Source: Farysia itapuensis
Lineage: Eukaryota > Basidiomycota > Ustilaginomycetes > Ustilaginales > Ustilaginaceae
DNA: 64,000 nucleotides
Assembly: GCA_023212645.1 (NCBI GenBank)
Contig: JALBYC010000014.1
Coordinates: 186,001 to 250,000, forward strand
Direction: 5' to 3'
The position numbers were made by a program, and so were the translations under genes. Positions 52,340 through 64,000 of this stretch are shown piece by piece. Under the pieces are notes generated by a model that saw only the letters and a program-made list of their open reading frames with translations, was not told the origin of the DNA and did no database searches. Positions within the stretch are counted from its first letter, which is position 1, and every line of letters begins with the position of its first letter.

Positions 52340-52430
52340 CGTTTGTAGGTTTAGGGGAGGAAGATGGCGGTAATTGACATGCACACACAAATCATCTCGA
52401 AATGTGAGAATAACCCATCTTACTCCCATC

Positions 52431-53309
52431 ATGCCCTCGAGCTCACGGCAGAGCGCAGAGCCATCAACGTCGGCCCTGCTGCTGTCAGCACTATCAGCCT
52501 ACTCCACCTTGGCACAGACTCTGTTTGCCACAATCGAATCACCCTCCTCCAGCAGCAGTCGCACGATTACTGCGTCCGTTCCCGACGCCATCACCGGCAA
52601 GGCATGGTCCACTCGCACAATACCAAGTATACTACAAGCACTTGAAGATGTGGACAAGCTTCTCGCGCAAAGGATCAAGACAGCTCGACAGCATGCGGTT
52701 AACCAGGCACGGATCGAACGCATGCAACGCCAGGCAAAGGCACGCACTCGCCAGTCTCGTCGTGCAATCCTCGAGCTCAGTGGAATGAAGAACGATCTGC
52801 AGGACATGCTCGACTCGTCCCGCGGTGAGATCAAAGCCATTCGTCGCGCTGAACGTGCACCGCTCGGACACAAAGTCATTCTCTCCTATGCACATCGGCT
52901 TGCCAAGTACACATCGGCGCCTCCCGGATACCAACTCCCGCAAATCGCTGCGCCCCCAACTGCGAAAGCCGAGACAGCGGGGGACACCAAAGCGGAAGAG
53001 AAGAAATTGACCTTGGGTCCCGAGTACAACCAGTATGCAAAACGTGCTGCAGCGTACTACGATCCAGCCATGCCATCCATGCCGCAAGAGATGCCGTTCC
53101 CCTCGGACGCCATGATGCGACAGGGTGTGCTCAACAGTGCCGACATGCTCAACGGTGCCCAAATGGCCCTTGCTCCCCCTCTAGACGCAGTCGAAGACGA
53201 AGAAGTACAAGACGAACCACAGGCAGTCTCTGCCTACACCGACTTCTACAGCCAACAGCAACAGCAGCGCGATGCCGACGACGATGCCTTTGACCTCGAT
53301 CTCAACTAG
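52431..53309 (+). CDS. MED4: Mediator subunit Med4
   Basis: Intronless, 292 residues from the ATG at 52431 (the frame is open upstream without an ATG). An N-terminal helical/coiled part (LQALEDVDKLLAQRIKTA, RRAILELSGMKNDLQDML) is followed by the Med4 signature LGHKVILSYAHRLAKYTSAP and PFPSDAMMRQGVLN. The acidic C-terminus ends DDDAFDLDLN with a Gln run before it. Med4 is a middle-module subunit of Mediator, bridging activators and RNA polymerase II in the nucleus. It shares a 91-bp promoter with SPF45. Confidence 0.9.
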   Translation: MPSSSRQSAEPSTSALLLSALSAYSTLAQTLFATIESPSSSSSRTITASVPDAITGKAWSTRTIPSILQALEDVDKLLAQRIKTARQHAVNQARIERMQRQAKARTRQSRRAILELSGMKNDLQDMLDSSRGEIKAIRRAERAPLGHKVILSYAHRLAKYTSAPPGYQLPQIAAPPTAKAETAGDTKAEEKKLTLGPEYNQYAKRAAAYYDPAMPSMPQEMPFPSDAMMRQGVLNSADMLNGAQMALAPPLDAVEDEEVQDEPQAVSAYTDFYSQQQQQRDADDDAFDLDLN

Positions 53310-54138
<829 letters not shown>

Positions 54139-54304
54139 GCGCTGTCCCTCTCTTCACCCCCCACCCCCTTCCATGTCCAGTCACAATCAGTGTCTAGTTT
54201 CCCTCATGGCGATTCGCGTCTAGCAAACAAAGACATTCTGCATGGATACAATTGCGATTGCGTGCTATGTTATATGAGTACAGGGTATGAAATGTGAGGG
54301 GAAT

Positions 54305-56299
<1,995 letters not shown>

Positions 56300-56415
56300 C
56301 TAACACACTGAGTGTCGCCAATTTTCTCCACTTTGCTGTGCCAAAGTGACAACTGACAACTCTCTGACAGCTTCCACATCCTTCAAGCGCCCCTCGCCTC
56401 TCGCCTCTCGCAGCA

Positions 56416-59400
56416 ATGGAGGAGGAAGACTCGTGCAGAATCTGCCGAAGCGGGCCAGAGCCGGGCTCTCCCCTCTACCATCCATGCAAATGCACTGGCT
56501 CGATCCGCTTCTGTCATCAGGACTGCTTGGTCGAATGGCTGCAGCACTCGCGCAAAAAGTACTGCGAGCTGTGCAACCATGCGTTTGTCTTCCACAAAAA
56601 GTACCGCAAGGACATGCCGGCGGATGGGCAGATGCCGCGCTATCTCTATCTGCGTAGGCTGCTGGTGCGTACGGCCGATATTGGCGTGATGGCTGCACGG
56701 GCGGTGTTGGTGGCAGTTACGTGGTTGGCAGTGCTGCCGTATATCAATGTCAACGTCTGGCGCTTCCTCTTCTGGTCCGCCGACGTGGCCACTTGGATGC
56801 TCGTGCCTGGAGCAGAGCCACCACTTGGCTTCCCGCCCCATGTCAACCCAACACCATCAACGAATACAACCATTCTCAACCATACAGCATCCGTATACCA
56901 TCAGCGGCCCACGCCGCTGTTCCGTCAGTCTGCCGCTTGGTGGAAAGACTATCTCAAAGGATTCGCCGCTCAGCTCGCCAATGACTGCTTCCAAGGCCAG
57001 ATCCTCAGCTCCGTCATCGTCGTGGTCTTTGTCGGTCTGTTTCTACTTCGGGAATGGATATTGCAGAATGTCCCACAGCAGCTGGATCCACCACCACCAC
57101 AAGCAGCAGAGCCAGAGCCAATACACCCAGCCGTGGAGCCGCAACTTCTCAATCGCGAAGTGCCATTTCAACATTGGCCGCTGCCGCAAGAACAGCAAGC
57201 GTCCGAGTCAACTGCAGCGCCAGACGCTGGCGATATAGCCGAGCCCAGTGTGGAGAGCCTGCGTCAGGCTCGTCTTCGTCGCTTTGACGAGACATCGCTG
57301 CTGCCAGAGGATCGCGCTTCGTCATCTCTGTTCCTCTCCGGGTTGGAGGCTGACCATCCTCGCAGTGAGGAAGAAGCGCATCGTGAGCGGTTCTTGACCG
57401 ACATTGGCTGGGCATCTGCACGCCGAGACTCGCCCGACCCGCACCACGTCACCCAACCGGATCCTTCGACCAATGCAGCATGGCGCGAGGAGTGGGAGGA
57501 GCCAGAGACAGGGCAGCAGCAAGAAGCTCGTCTCCGACGCTTTGGCGAACATTCACTCGAGCCAGTCCCTCCCACCGTCGAGCCCAGTGTGTCGGATCCA
57601 GACCCAGTGACAGCACACGGGACTGATCACCTTGCTCACGGGGACGAGGACGGCGATGATTCGCAGGATTGGCAAGACGAGTCGGAGCAAGGTGACGAGC
57701 CAGTCGGAAACGGTCTTCGACACGGCGAGGTCAACGCAGCAGCACCCGCCGAGTTTCCGCTGCCGGTCGCTGATGCTGACCTTGACGCTAACGATCCAGA
57801 GCTCGAGGCCGGCTTTGCAGAGGAGATGGACGGCATTCTCGAAGCAGTCGGCATGCGCGGGCCCCTGTTTGGCATTGTGCAGAACCTCTGCCTGATGATC
57901 TTTCTGTGCACGTTCGTCATGCTCACCTGCCTCACATTGCCCTACATTGCCGGCAAGCTCCTTGGTTCGGGACGCAGGCTGTTGCAGTTGGTGGCTTGGC
58001 CGATCAAACTGCTTCGTCTCGTTACGGATCCAGTGTTTGACTTCCTCATTGGCGTGGGTACCGACCGTGTTGCACCAAAGATGGCATCTGTTGCGGGTTG
58101 GAAGAACCCTGCGTCTCAAAACCTCCCTCAGCCAGGACAGTTGTCGACGCTGTTGGCGCGCTTGACGTCTTTGGGATCCACGTCCCATGTCAAGACTTCG
58201 AAGTCCCTCACTGGTCTACACAAGATCCTTCCCCTTTCGATCCGAGAATCGGCACAGTGGAAAGCGGTTGGGTCCATTTTCGAGGTGGCACTTACAACTG
58301 GCTTTCGAGGAACGTTGGATAACGTGGTTGACTGGATCAAGCACACAGCAGCCACGCTGGACGCGCACACCGCAGGCAACTCGACCACAGATCGGGTTTT
58401 CTGCGTCGCCTTTGGTCACGCTTACTGGCTCCTCATTCTCTTGATTCATCAGTACTTTTCCAAACCGGATCTACACGCCGCTATTGCCTCGCAATCGGCG
58501 CTCAAGATCTTCATGGACCAGCACGTGCTGATCATTAAAGCTGTCTCGTTCATCTTTATCGAGCTGGCAGTGTTTCCGCTTGGCTGCGGCCTGCTGCTCG
58601 ATATCTGTCTCATGCCCTTGTTCCCCGACGCGTCCGTCTGGAGCTGGCCAGAAAAGATCCGGTACGCTCCGATCTCGTTCGCCTTTGTTCGCTGGATGGG
58701 CGGCAGTATCTACATGTTTGTATTTGCACAGTACGTCTCGGCGACACGCAAAGTGTTGCGATCAGGCGTCCTCTGCTGGATTCGCGACCCGAACGACCCT
58801 AATTTCCACCCGATCAAGGACATCTTGGACAAGAAGAGTACTGCGCAGCTGCGCAAGATTGGCGCGTCGGCCGTCATGTATGCGGGCATCTTGGTGGCAA
58901 GTCTGGGAGTCAATACCTACTTTCTGCGCTACGCGCTTGGGTTCAGCGGCGTGCTGCCGCTGCGATGGAAGCCACTGAGTGCGTTGACGGAAGTGCCGCT
59001 GGATTTGATCGCCGTGCATATGGTGATGCCTTGGGCTATGCGCTTGGTGGATCCAGAGCAGGTCTCGGAATGGGCGCTGACGCAGTGGTGGACTTCGGCC
59101 TCGCGCCTGTTGCGACTCAGTAGCTACATGATGGGCGGTGAGTTCCCAGAGGAGCAAACGACGACGACGAAGACGCGCGAGAATGCGCCGACGTGGTGGG
59201 AGCGCTTGCTGCGACTTGGCGCTCCCGAAACACAAGCGGCTAGCAAAGGTGCTGCAAGGGATGGAGGGCTGTACCGCGTTCCCGCGGACGACAAGGCCAT
59301 CACCACCGGTCCGCTTATCATCCCCGTCAAGCAGGACGGAACCCCCGCCGACGACAAAGCAGCCGAAGCTGTGCTCAAACAGGAAGAACAGATGCAGAAG

Positions 59401-60417
59401 CAGACCACCAAGGCTACCTATACCAATCTCTACCTCCCACCAGACCATCGTCGACGCATCACGCTCATCTTGGCGCTGCTCTGGCTCAGTCACTGCGCAC
59501 TGCTGATCATTGGTCTGTCAGCTCCGTTGCTGCTGGGCCGCGGCGCGGTGGCTGTCGTGCAGCGGATGGTGGTGGGAGACAAGGCGGATGAGATCCACGA
59601 TTTCTACCCGTTCTTGCTGGGCGTCTCGCTGTTGGTGGCTAGCTTGAAGCTGGTCAGGCTTGGACGGAAGCTGTGGATGCGTGCACGCTCGCGGTCGCGG
59701 CGTTTGGGCACATCGCCGTATGCGTTTGTGCTGGTCGGGCTGTGGCGCAAGGCTAGTCGCCTTGTCAGTGCCGGCGTGCTGCTGGTTGGCGTTGCGGGAG
59801 TAGCGCCGTTGATGGTGGGCCTGGTGGTGGATCAGTATGTAGTTGTGCCGCTGCGGTGTGATGCCTCGCAGGTGCCGCAGGTGCAGCTCTGGCAGACGTG
59901 GGCGTTGGGACTGCTGGAACTGCGTCTGGCCGTGTACGCAATCCGCTTCTGTGGCGTACCCTCCTCGGGCGCAATCAAATGGTTTATCGACGGCGCAGAT
60001 CAGGTGGTACGCCGAGGAGTTGCTCGACCCAACCTGCGCACCGCCTACACTCGTATCGTCCTACCCATCACCCTCATCAGCACAGCCATGCTCACAGCAC
60101 CAGTCATCACAGCCGACATCCTGGCCTCAAAACACATTGTCCACCCGCCAACGACGCGCGAAGAAGAACAGCTCCTCCTGCGCAAAGTCGTCGGCGCAGT
60201 ACAGAGCACACTCATGATCCTCGCCGTCCGCGCAGCCATAGTCAACCGCATGAACTCCTGGACAGATATCCTAAAAGATGAAGTCTTTCTCGAAAGCACC
60301 GAGCTCAAGAACTACGAAGCTGGCTCCTCGCACAACGGCTCGGCCCCCCACCAGCACCACCACCACCACGAGCACTACCACGCCGAAGGTCCACTGCCCG
60401 ACTTTATGTTCCGGTAG
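56416..60417 (+). CDS. SSM4: ER ubiquitin ligase Doa10/Ssm4 (MARCH6)
   Basis: Intronless, 1333 residues, ATG at 56416. Residues 7-53 are a RING-CH (C4HC3): CRIC, HPCKC, CHQDC, CELC. Two membrane segments follow, then an acidic Gln/Glu/Asp-rich cytosolic loop (about 215-470), then at least ten further hydrophobic segments. Near the end, DEVFLESTELKNYE matches the conserved C-terminal element of Doa10/MARCH6 with its Asn. A short His-rich stretch (HQHHHHHEHYH) follows before the stop. Doa10 ubiquitinates misfolded ER and nuclear proteins with Ubc6/Ubc7 for ERAD. Length agrees with yeast Doa10 (1319). Confidence 0.94.
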   Translation: MEEEDSCRICRSGPEPGSPLYHPCKCTGSIRFCHQDCLVEWLQHSRKKYCELCNHAFVFHKKYRKDMPADGQMPRYLYLRRLLVRTADIGVMAARAVLVAVTWLAVLPYINVNVWRFLFWSADVATWMLVPGAEPPLGFPPHVNPTPSTNTTILNHTASVYHQRPTPLFRQSAAWWKDYLKGFAAQLANDCFQGQILSSVIVVVFVGLFLLREWILQNVPQQLDPPPPQAAEPEPIHPAVEPQLLNREVPFQHWPLPQEQQASESTAAPDAGDIAEPSVESLRQARLRRFDETSLLPEDRASSSLFLSGLEADHPRSEEEAHRERFLTDIGWASARRDSPDPHHVTQPDPSTNAAWREEWEEPETGQQQEARLRRFGEHSLEPVPPTVEPSVSDPDPVTAHGTDHLAHGDEDGDDSQDWQDESEQGDEPVGNGLRHGEVNAAAPAEFPLPVADADLDANDPELEAGFAEEMDGILEAVGMRGPLFGIVQNLCLMIFLCTFVMLTCLTLPYIAGKLLGSGRRLLQLVAWPIKLLRLVTDPVFDFLIGVGTDRVAPKMASVAGWKNPASQNLPQPGQLSTLLARLTSLGSTSHVKTSKSLTGLHKILPLSIRESAQWKAVGSIFEVALTTGFRGTLDNVVDWIKHTAATLDAHTAGNSTTDRVFCVAFGHAYWLLILLIHQYFSKPDLHAAIASQSALKIFMDQHVLIIKAVSFIFIELAVFPLGCGLLLDICLMPLFPDASVWSWPEKIRYAPISFAFVRWMGGSIYMFVFAQYVSATRKVLRSGVLCWIRDPNDPNFHPIKDILDKKSTAQLRKIGASAVMYAGILVASLGVNTYFLRYALGFSGVLPLRWKPLSALTEVPLDLIAVHMVMPWAMRLVDPEQVSEWALTQWWTSASRLLRLSSYMMGGEFPEEQTTTTKTRENAPTWWERLLRLGAPETQAASKGAARDGGLYRVPADDKAITTGPLIIPVKQDGTPADDKAAEAVLKQEEQMQKQTTKATYTNLYLPPDHRRRITLILALLWLSHCALLIIGLSAPLLLGRGAVAVVQRMVVGDKADEIHDFYPFLLGVSLLVASLKLVRLGRKLWMRARSRSRRLGTSPYAFVLVGLWRKASRLVSAGVLLVGVAGVAPLMVGLVVDQYVVVPLRCDASQVPQVQLWQTWALGLLELRLAVYAIRFCGVPSSGAIKWFIDGADQVVRRGVARPNLRTAYTRIVLPITLISTAMLTAPVITADILASKHIVHPPTTREEEQLLLRKVVGAVQSTLMILAVRAAIVNRMNSWTDILKDEVFLESTELKNYEAGSSHNGSAPHQHHHHHEHYHAEGPLPDFMFR

Positions 60418-60595
60418 TGTGTGTACCCCCATAGATCAATGATATTCATTTCGCAGTGAGCGAGGTGTGAGATTGGTGTGAATATTGCGCGGATCGCGGA
60501 TCGCGGACGGCCGTTTGGGTGCTGTCGTTGTTACATACAACCCCACGCTGCTTGGGGCACTGAAGGCTGGTTTCTGCGGCATTCGCGGCCCGGGG

Positions 60596-62040
60596 ATGGC
60601 TTCTTCACAGACGGAATGGCCTCAGTCGCTCAAGGATTTTGCCAACAAGGTGTTTGCAGCATGTACGGATGCGAATCGAAGTGCCGTGTCAGACGAGCTA
60701 CGGTCGTTGATCTTCACCTCTTTCCAACAGGGAACCATCCACACGACCGACTGGTCGCGCGTTCAGCTGTCCTCGCTGGCTTCGACGTCGACGACGACGC
60801 CGAAACGGGCGCTTTTGGGCAAGAAGAAGCGCGATGCAGTAGCCAGTAGTTCACCCCCGGCGTCCGAGTCGTGGGAGGAGCGAGATCGCAAGGAGAAGCG
60901 GGCCAAGCGCTTCGAGCGCGAGCAGCGCGACTTCCACCGTGAGAACGAGACCGCACTCCCGATCGCTTCGACTAGCAGTTTGGCGACAAGGTTTGGTGCA
61001 GTGCCGTCCTTGGCGATGGTAGACACCGACGTGGCAGATCCCAACGTGATTGATTGGGACAAGCATACCGTCGTAGGCACCAGCACTAAACTCGAGAAAC
61101 CCTACCTCCGCTTAACCTCTGCCCCCGACCCCAAGACGGTCCGCCCGCTGCCCACACTCACGCAAACGCTGGAGCTGCTCAAGAAGAAATGGCGGACGGA
61201 GAACAACTACTCGTACATCTGCGACCAGTTCAAGTCGATGCGGCAAGACTTGACAGTGCAGCGGATCAAGAATGACTTTACGGTAAAGGTGTACGAAATC
61301 CACGCACGTATTGCGCTCGAGATGGCGGATCTGGGCGAGTACAACCAGTGTCAGTCGCAGCTGCGCGGGCTGTACGCCCACGGGATTCGTGGGAACCCGA
61401 TGGAGTTTCTCGCCTACCGCATCTTGTACCTGCTGCATACGCGGAATCGACGAGATGTGAATGCCATCATGGCCGAATTGACGCCAGAGGCCAAGCAGGA
61501 ATCAGCCGTGCACCACGCTCTCCAAGTCCGCAGCGCCCTCGTGACGGGCAACTACCACCAGTTCTTTGCGCTCTACACCGACGCACCCAACATGAACAGC
61601 TACATTATGGATCACTTTGTCGAACGTGAACGCATCAATGCCCTGCTGGTCATGTCAAAATGCTACCGTCCTTCGCTCTCCCTCACTTTTGTATCGCAGG
61701 AACTCGCATTCGAAGACCTGGCCGAGGCAGATGCCTTCCTGCAGGCCAACAATGCCGCGCATTACCTCCAGCCCACCACCCCTACCCCACCACCACCACC
61801 GACAGGGAAGAAACTGACAAAACGCATCCTAGTCCCTCCACCACCCCTACCGCTCGAACAACGGCAGTGGGACGCAAAAGCCGCCATGGAACCGCTCACC
61901 CTCGCCATGACCAAATACCGGAAGATTGATGTAAGTGCCCCCCCTTTCCCTTCACTGCCTGCGCGCCACCACAGAGGACTGATGTCGTCACGTCGTCGAC
62001 CTTGTGACTTTGTCGTGTTAGATCAAAGGACAGATCTGAA
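60596..62040 (+). CDS. THP3: SAC3/GANP-domain protein Thp3 (LENG8-like)
   Basis: Two exons, 60596-61930 and 62023-62040 (92-nt intron, GTAAGT...GTGTTAG), 450 residues. The last exon encodes only IKGQI, giving the ending KYRKIDIKGQI. N-terminal WPQSLKDFANKVFAAC, then a basic coiled segment (ERDRKEKRAKRFEREQRDF), then the SAC3/PCI-like region from about residue 150 (TLELLKKKWRTENNYSYICD, QFKSMRQDLTVQRIKNDF, MADLGEYNQCQSQL). Thp3 works with Csn12 in transcription elongation and splicing. Other fungal homologues may be longer at the N-terminus; no earlier ATG is in frame here. Confidence 0.88.
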
Positions 62041-62141
62041 CCATACCCTTGTAGTCTAACATGCCTTTTTTTTGCGCTGCACGTGCCGTGTGTGTGGAGG
62101 AAGATGGCGATGGGTAATGTGGTGCTTGTGATCCAGCAGTC

Positions 62142-63012
62142 ATGTCCTGGTTCTCGAAACAGTGGGACAAGTGGGCGGCCGACGACGCTGCTTCAGGCCG
62201 TGGATCGAACAGCGGTGCAATCCGACGGATCGAGGTGGTATGGGGCAAAGAACGGTAAGCAATGCAGCTTGGAATTCCAACAGGTTCGACAAAGACTGAC
62301 CCCAACCTGTGCGAACAACAGATTGCAGATTGTGCTGCCCAAGACGGCGGTGGCGGTGACACTGGGTGACTTGAAGCACGAGATTTCGTCCATCACCTCG
62401 CTTCCCTACGAACGTTTGAAGCTGATTTCGCGCGGACTTGTGATGAAGGATGACCGACTGCCCCTATCGGCGTACGGTTTGCAGGACGGATCACGGATCG
62501 GACTCGTGGGTAGTCGAGACGAGGGCGATCGACCAGGCAACAAGACAAGCGTCCTGCCCGTGGGAGAACAAAAGGCGCGCGAAAAAAAGGCCAAAGAAGC
62601 AGACACGTCCGAATCAGGTCTGTTGGCGCGCATTCAGGAGTCGCTGGACCACTGTCGACACCAGCTCTTCCCAGACGTGGTGCGTGTCGAGAAAAGCGTA
62701 GCCGCCGCGCTCACACCCACACCGACAAGAAGCGCAGCTGCACCCACACCCCTCCCCCACCCCACTGCACTACCACACGACTCGCCAAACGACCCACCGC
62801 TCACCCTGACCCAGATTCAAGACGCACACCGTCGCCTCTCGGAATTTCTCCTGCGTCAGCTCCTCGCCCTCGACTCGGTGCAGGTCAACAGCGAATCCAC
62901 ACGACAAGCACGCAAACTCGCCGTCAAAGAAGTCCAGTCGCACCTCGACCGACTCGACAGCGCATGGACACTCGTCAAGCAACAACAGCACAACGGCAGT
63001 GCCACCGCATAG
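62142..63012 (+). CDS. UBL and BAG domain co-chaperone (Bag101/102-like)
   Basis: Two exons, 62142-62254 and 62322-63012 (67-nt intron, GTAAGC...CAACAG, joining CG|A), 267 residues. It starts MSWFSKQWDKWAADD. A ubiquitin-like fold lies at about 30-105 (LQIVLPKTAVAVTLGDLKHEI, YERLKLISRGLVM, DRLPLSAYGLQDGSRIGLVG). After a charged and Pro/Thr-rich linker, a BAG domain occupies about 185-260 (LRQLLALDSVQVNSE, KLAVKEVQSHLDRLDSAW). BAG proteins are nucleotide-exchange factors for Hsp70 and can connect it to the proteasome through the UBL. The N-terminal exon was placed by eye. It follows THP3 by 101 bp. Confidence 0.87.
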
Positions 63013-63158
63013 CTCTTTGTAACGAAAGAACCTTTGTCAATCTGTGAGATCGGCTGCGATCGGGCCTCGATGTGTGTGAGATTGGGTTAAAGTTGCGTTT
63101 TTTTGATCGATTCGCAGTGATTCGAAGTGAGCTCGTTCCTTCCAATTGTGCCAAGTAG

Positions 63159-63173
63159 CAGCAGCAGCAGCAG
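63159..63173 (+). repeat. (CAG)5 microsatellite in THR1 leader
   Basis: Five CAG units followed by TAGCATCATCAGT, ending 13 bp before the THR1 ATG; short enough to be incidental. Confidence 0.7.
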
Positions 63174-63186
63174 TAGCATCATCAGT

Positions 63187-64000
63187 ATGGCGAGGGCATT
63201 TACGATTCGCGTGCCGTGTACGTCGTCCAACATTGGCCCCGGATTCGACGTGGTGGGCCTCTCTCTCTCGCTCTACCTCACGCTTTCCGTCACGGTGGAT
63301 GAGAGCGCACATGATGGACCGCCAACGTTATCGTACACAGGTCTAGGCGCAGAAGAGGCACCACTGGATGCCTACAAGAACTTGACCACACGCACTGCGC
63401 TCTATGTACTGCGCTCGAATGGTGTAGCGCGCTTTCCGGCGGGGGTCGAGATTCGCGTGCACAACGAGGTGCCGTTTGGGCGCGGGCTGGGCAGTTCTGG
63501 CGCTGCCGTGGTAGCCGGTCTGCTGTTGGGCAATGAGCTGGGTCAGCTAGGCCTGTCCAAAGACCGACTGCTGGACCATGCACTGATGATTGAGAGACAT
63601 CCAGACAACGTGACTGCTGCGCTCATGGGCGGGTTCGTAGGCTCCTACCTCCTCGAACTCACCCCCGCCGAGGAAGAACGCAGAGACGTACCCCTCTCGG
63701 AAGTCATCCCAGAGTACCCAGCCAATGCATCAGAACAGTGGGGGCAAAACCCGCCTGCTCCACCACACAACATTGGTCACTACATCCGCTTCGGCTGGGC
63801 ACCGGAAATCAAGGTCATCGCCATTATCCCCGATTTCCAGGTGTCGACAGCACGCGCACGGCAAGTCTTGCCCGAAAGCTACACGAAGCGCGATCTCGTC
63901 TTCAACCTCCAGCGCCTGGCCGTACTCACAACCGCCCTCACCCGAAGTCCACCCGATCAGAATCTCATCTACCAAGCCATGCAGGATAAAGTCCACCAGC
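63187..64000 (+). CDS. THR1: Homoserine kinase (3' end outside window)
   Basis: Starts MARAFTIRVPCTSSNIGPGF and is open to the window end, 271 codons (yeast Thr1 is 357). GHMP-kinase features: N-terminal PCTSSNIGPGFDVVGLSLSL, the ATP loop VPFGRGLGSSGAAVVAGLLL, and HPDNVTAALMGGFVGSYL. The enzyme phosphorylates homoserine in the threonine branch of aspartate-derived amino acids in the cytosol. No Gcn4-type motif was seen in the 174 bp upstream, unlike TRP5. Confidence 0.95.
   Translation, partial: MARAFTIRVPCTSSNIGPGFDVVGLSLSLYLTLSVTVDESAHDGPPTLSYTGLGAEEAPLDAYKNLTTRTALYVLRSNGVARFPAGVEIRVHNEVPFGRGLGSSGAAVVAGLLLGNELGQLGLSKDRLLDHALMIERHPDNVTAALMGGFVGSYLLELTPAEEERRDVPLSEVIPEYPANASEQWGQNPPAPPHNIGHYIRFGWAPEIKVIAIIPDFQVSTARARQVLPESYTKRDLVFNLQRLAVLTTALTRSPPDQNLIYQAMQDKVHQ

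Overview
The window reads as nuclear DNA from a filamentous or yeast-like fungus of the Basidiomycota, most likely from the smut lineage (Ustilaginomycotina). This is an inference from gene content, very short introns (35-152 nt) with GTAAGT/CTGAC/CAG-type signals, long low-complexity Ser-rich proteins and a balanced to slightly GC-rich composition. No rRNA, tRNA, transposon, CRISPR or prophage-like element was recognised. The DNA is gene-dense euchromatin with 31 protein-coding genes, of which the first and last run off the window.

Layout. 0-12 kb: ZNHIT2-like HIT zinc-finger protein (-, partial), GAR1 (+), an OPT-family transporter (-), a small hydrophilic protein (+), a DNAJB6-like J-protein (-), the urea transporter DUR3 (-) and a PPPDE-thioredoxin-PUL protein (-). 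12-24 kb: a thioredoxin-PITH protein continuing in frame into a membrane/coiled-coil protein (+), a DUF202 membrane protein (-), a ferroportin-like transporter (-), a bHLH factor (+) and an F-BAR/RhoGAP (-). 24-38 kb: a PAK kinase (-), tryptophan synthase TRP5 (+), the checkpoint clamp subunit Rad9 (+) and a 2150-residue DYRK kinase (+). 38-50 kb: TIM44 (-), mitochondrial ribosomal protein mL59 (-), a queuosine-salvage protein (+), a Zn2Cys6 factor (-), PAN2 (-) and CHO1 (+). 50-64 kb: SPF45 (-), MED4 (+), ubiquitin-eS31 (+), DDX41 (-), DOA10/SSM4 (+), THP3 (+), a UBL-BAG co-chaperone (+) and homoserine kinase THR1 (+, partial).

The genes do not form a biosynthetic or defence cluster; this is a housekeeping region. 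Recurrent themes are protein quality control (J-protein, PPPDE-Trx-PUL, Trx-PITH, ubiquitin, DOA10, BAG), RNA and ribosome metabolism (GAR1, ZNHIT2, PAN2, SPF45, DDX41, THP3, eS31) and mitochondrial biogenesis (TIM44, mL59). Several genes are head-to-head over 90-330 bp and probably share bidirectional promoters.

No wholly new system was found. The most interesting points are the in-frame fusion of a TXNL1-type protein to an unrelated membrane protein, with a retained-intron form that would instead end in a hydrophobic tail; a perfect 11-bp hairpin in an intron of SPF45; a ferroportin homologue lacking most metal ligands; and recognisable regulatory motifs upstream of DUR3, TRP5 and rad9. Exon boundaries were placed by eye from splice motifs, reading phase and family alignment, and have not been tested against transcripts.
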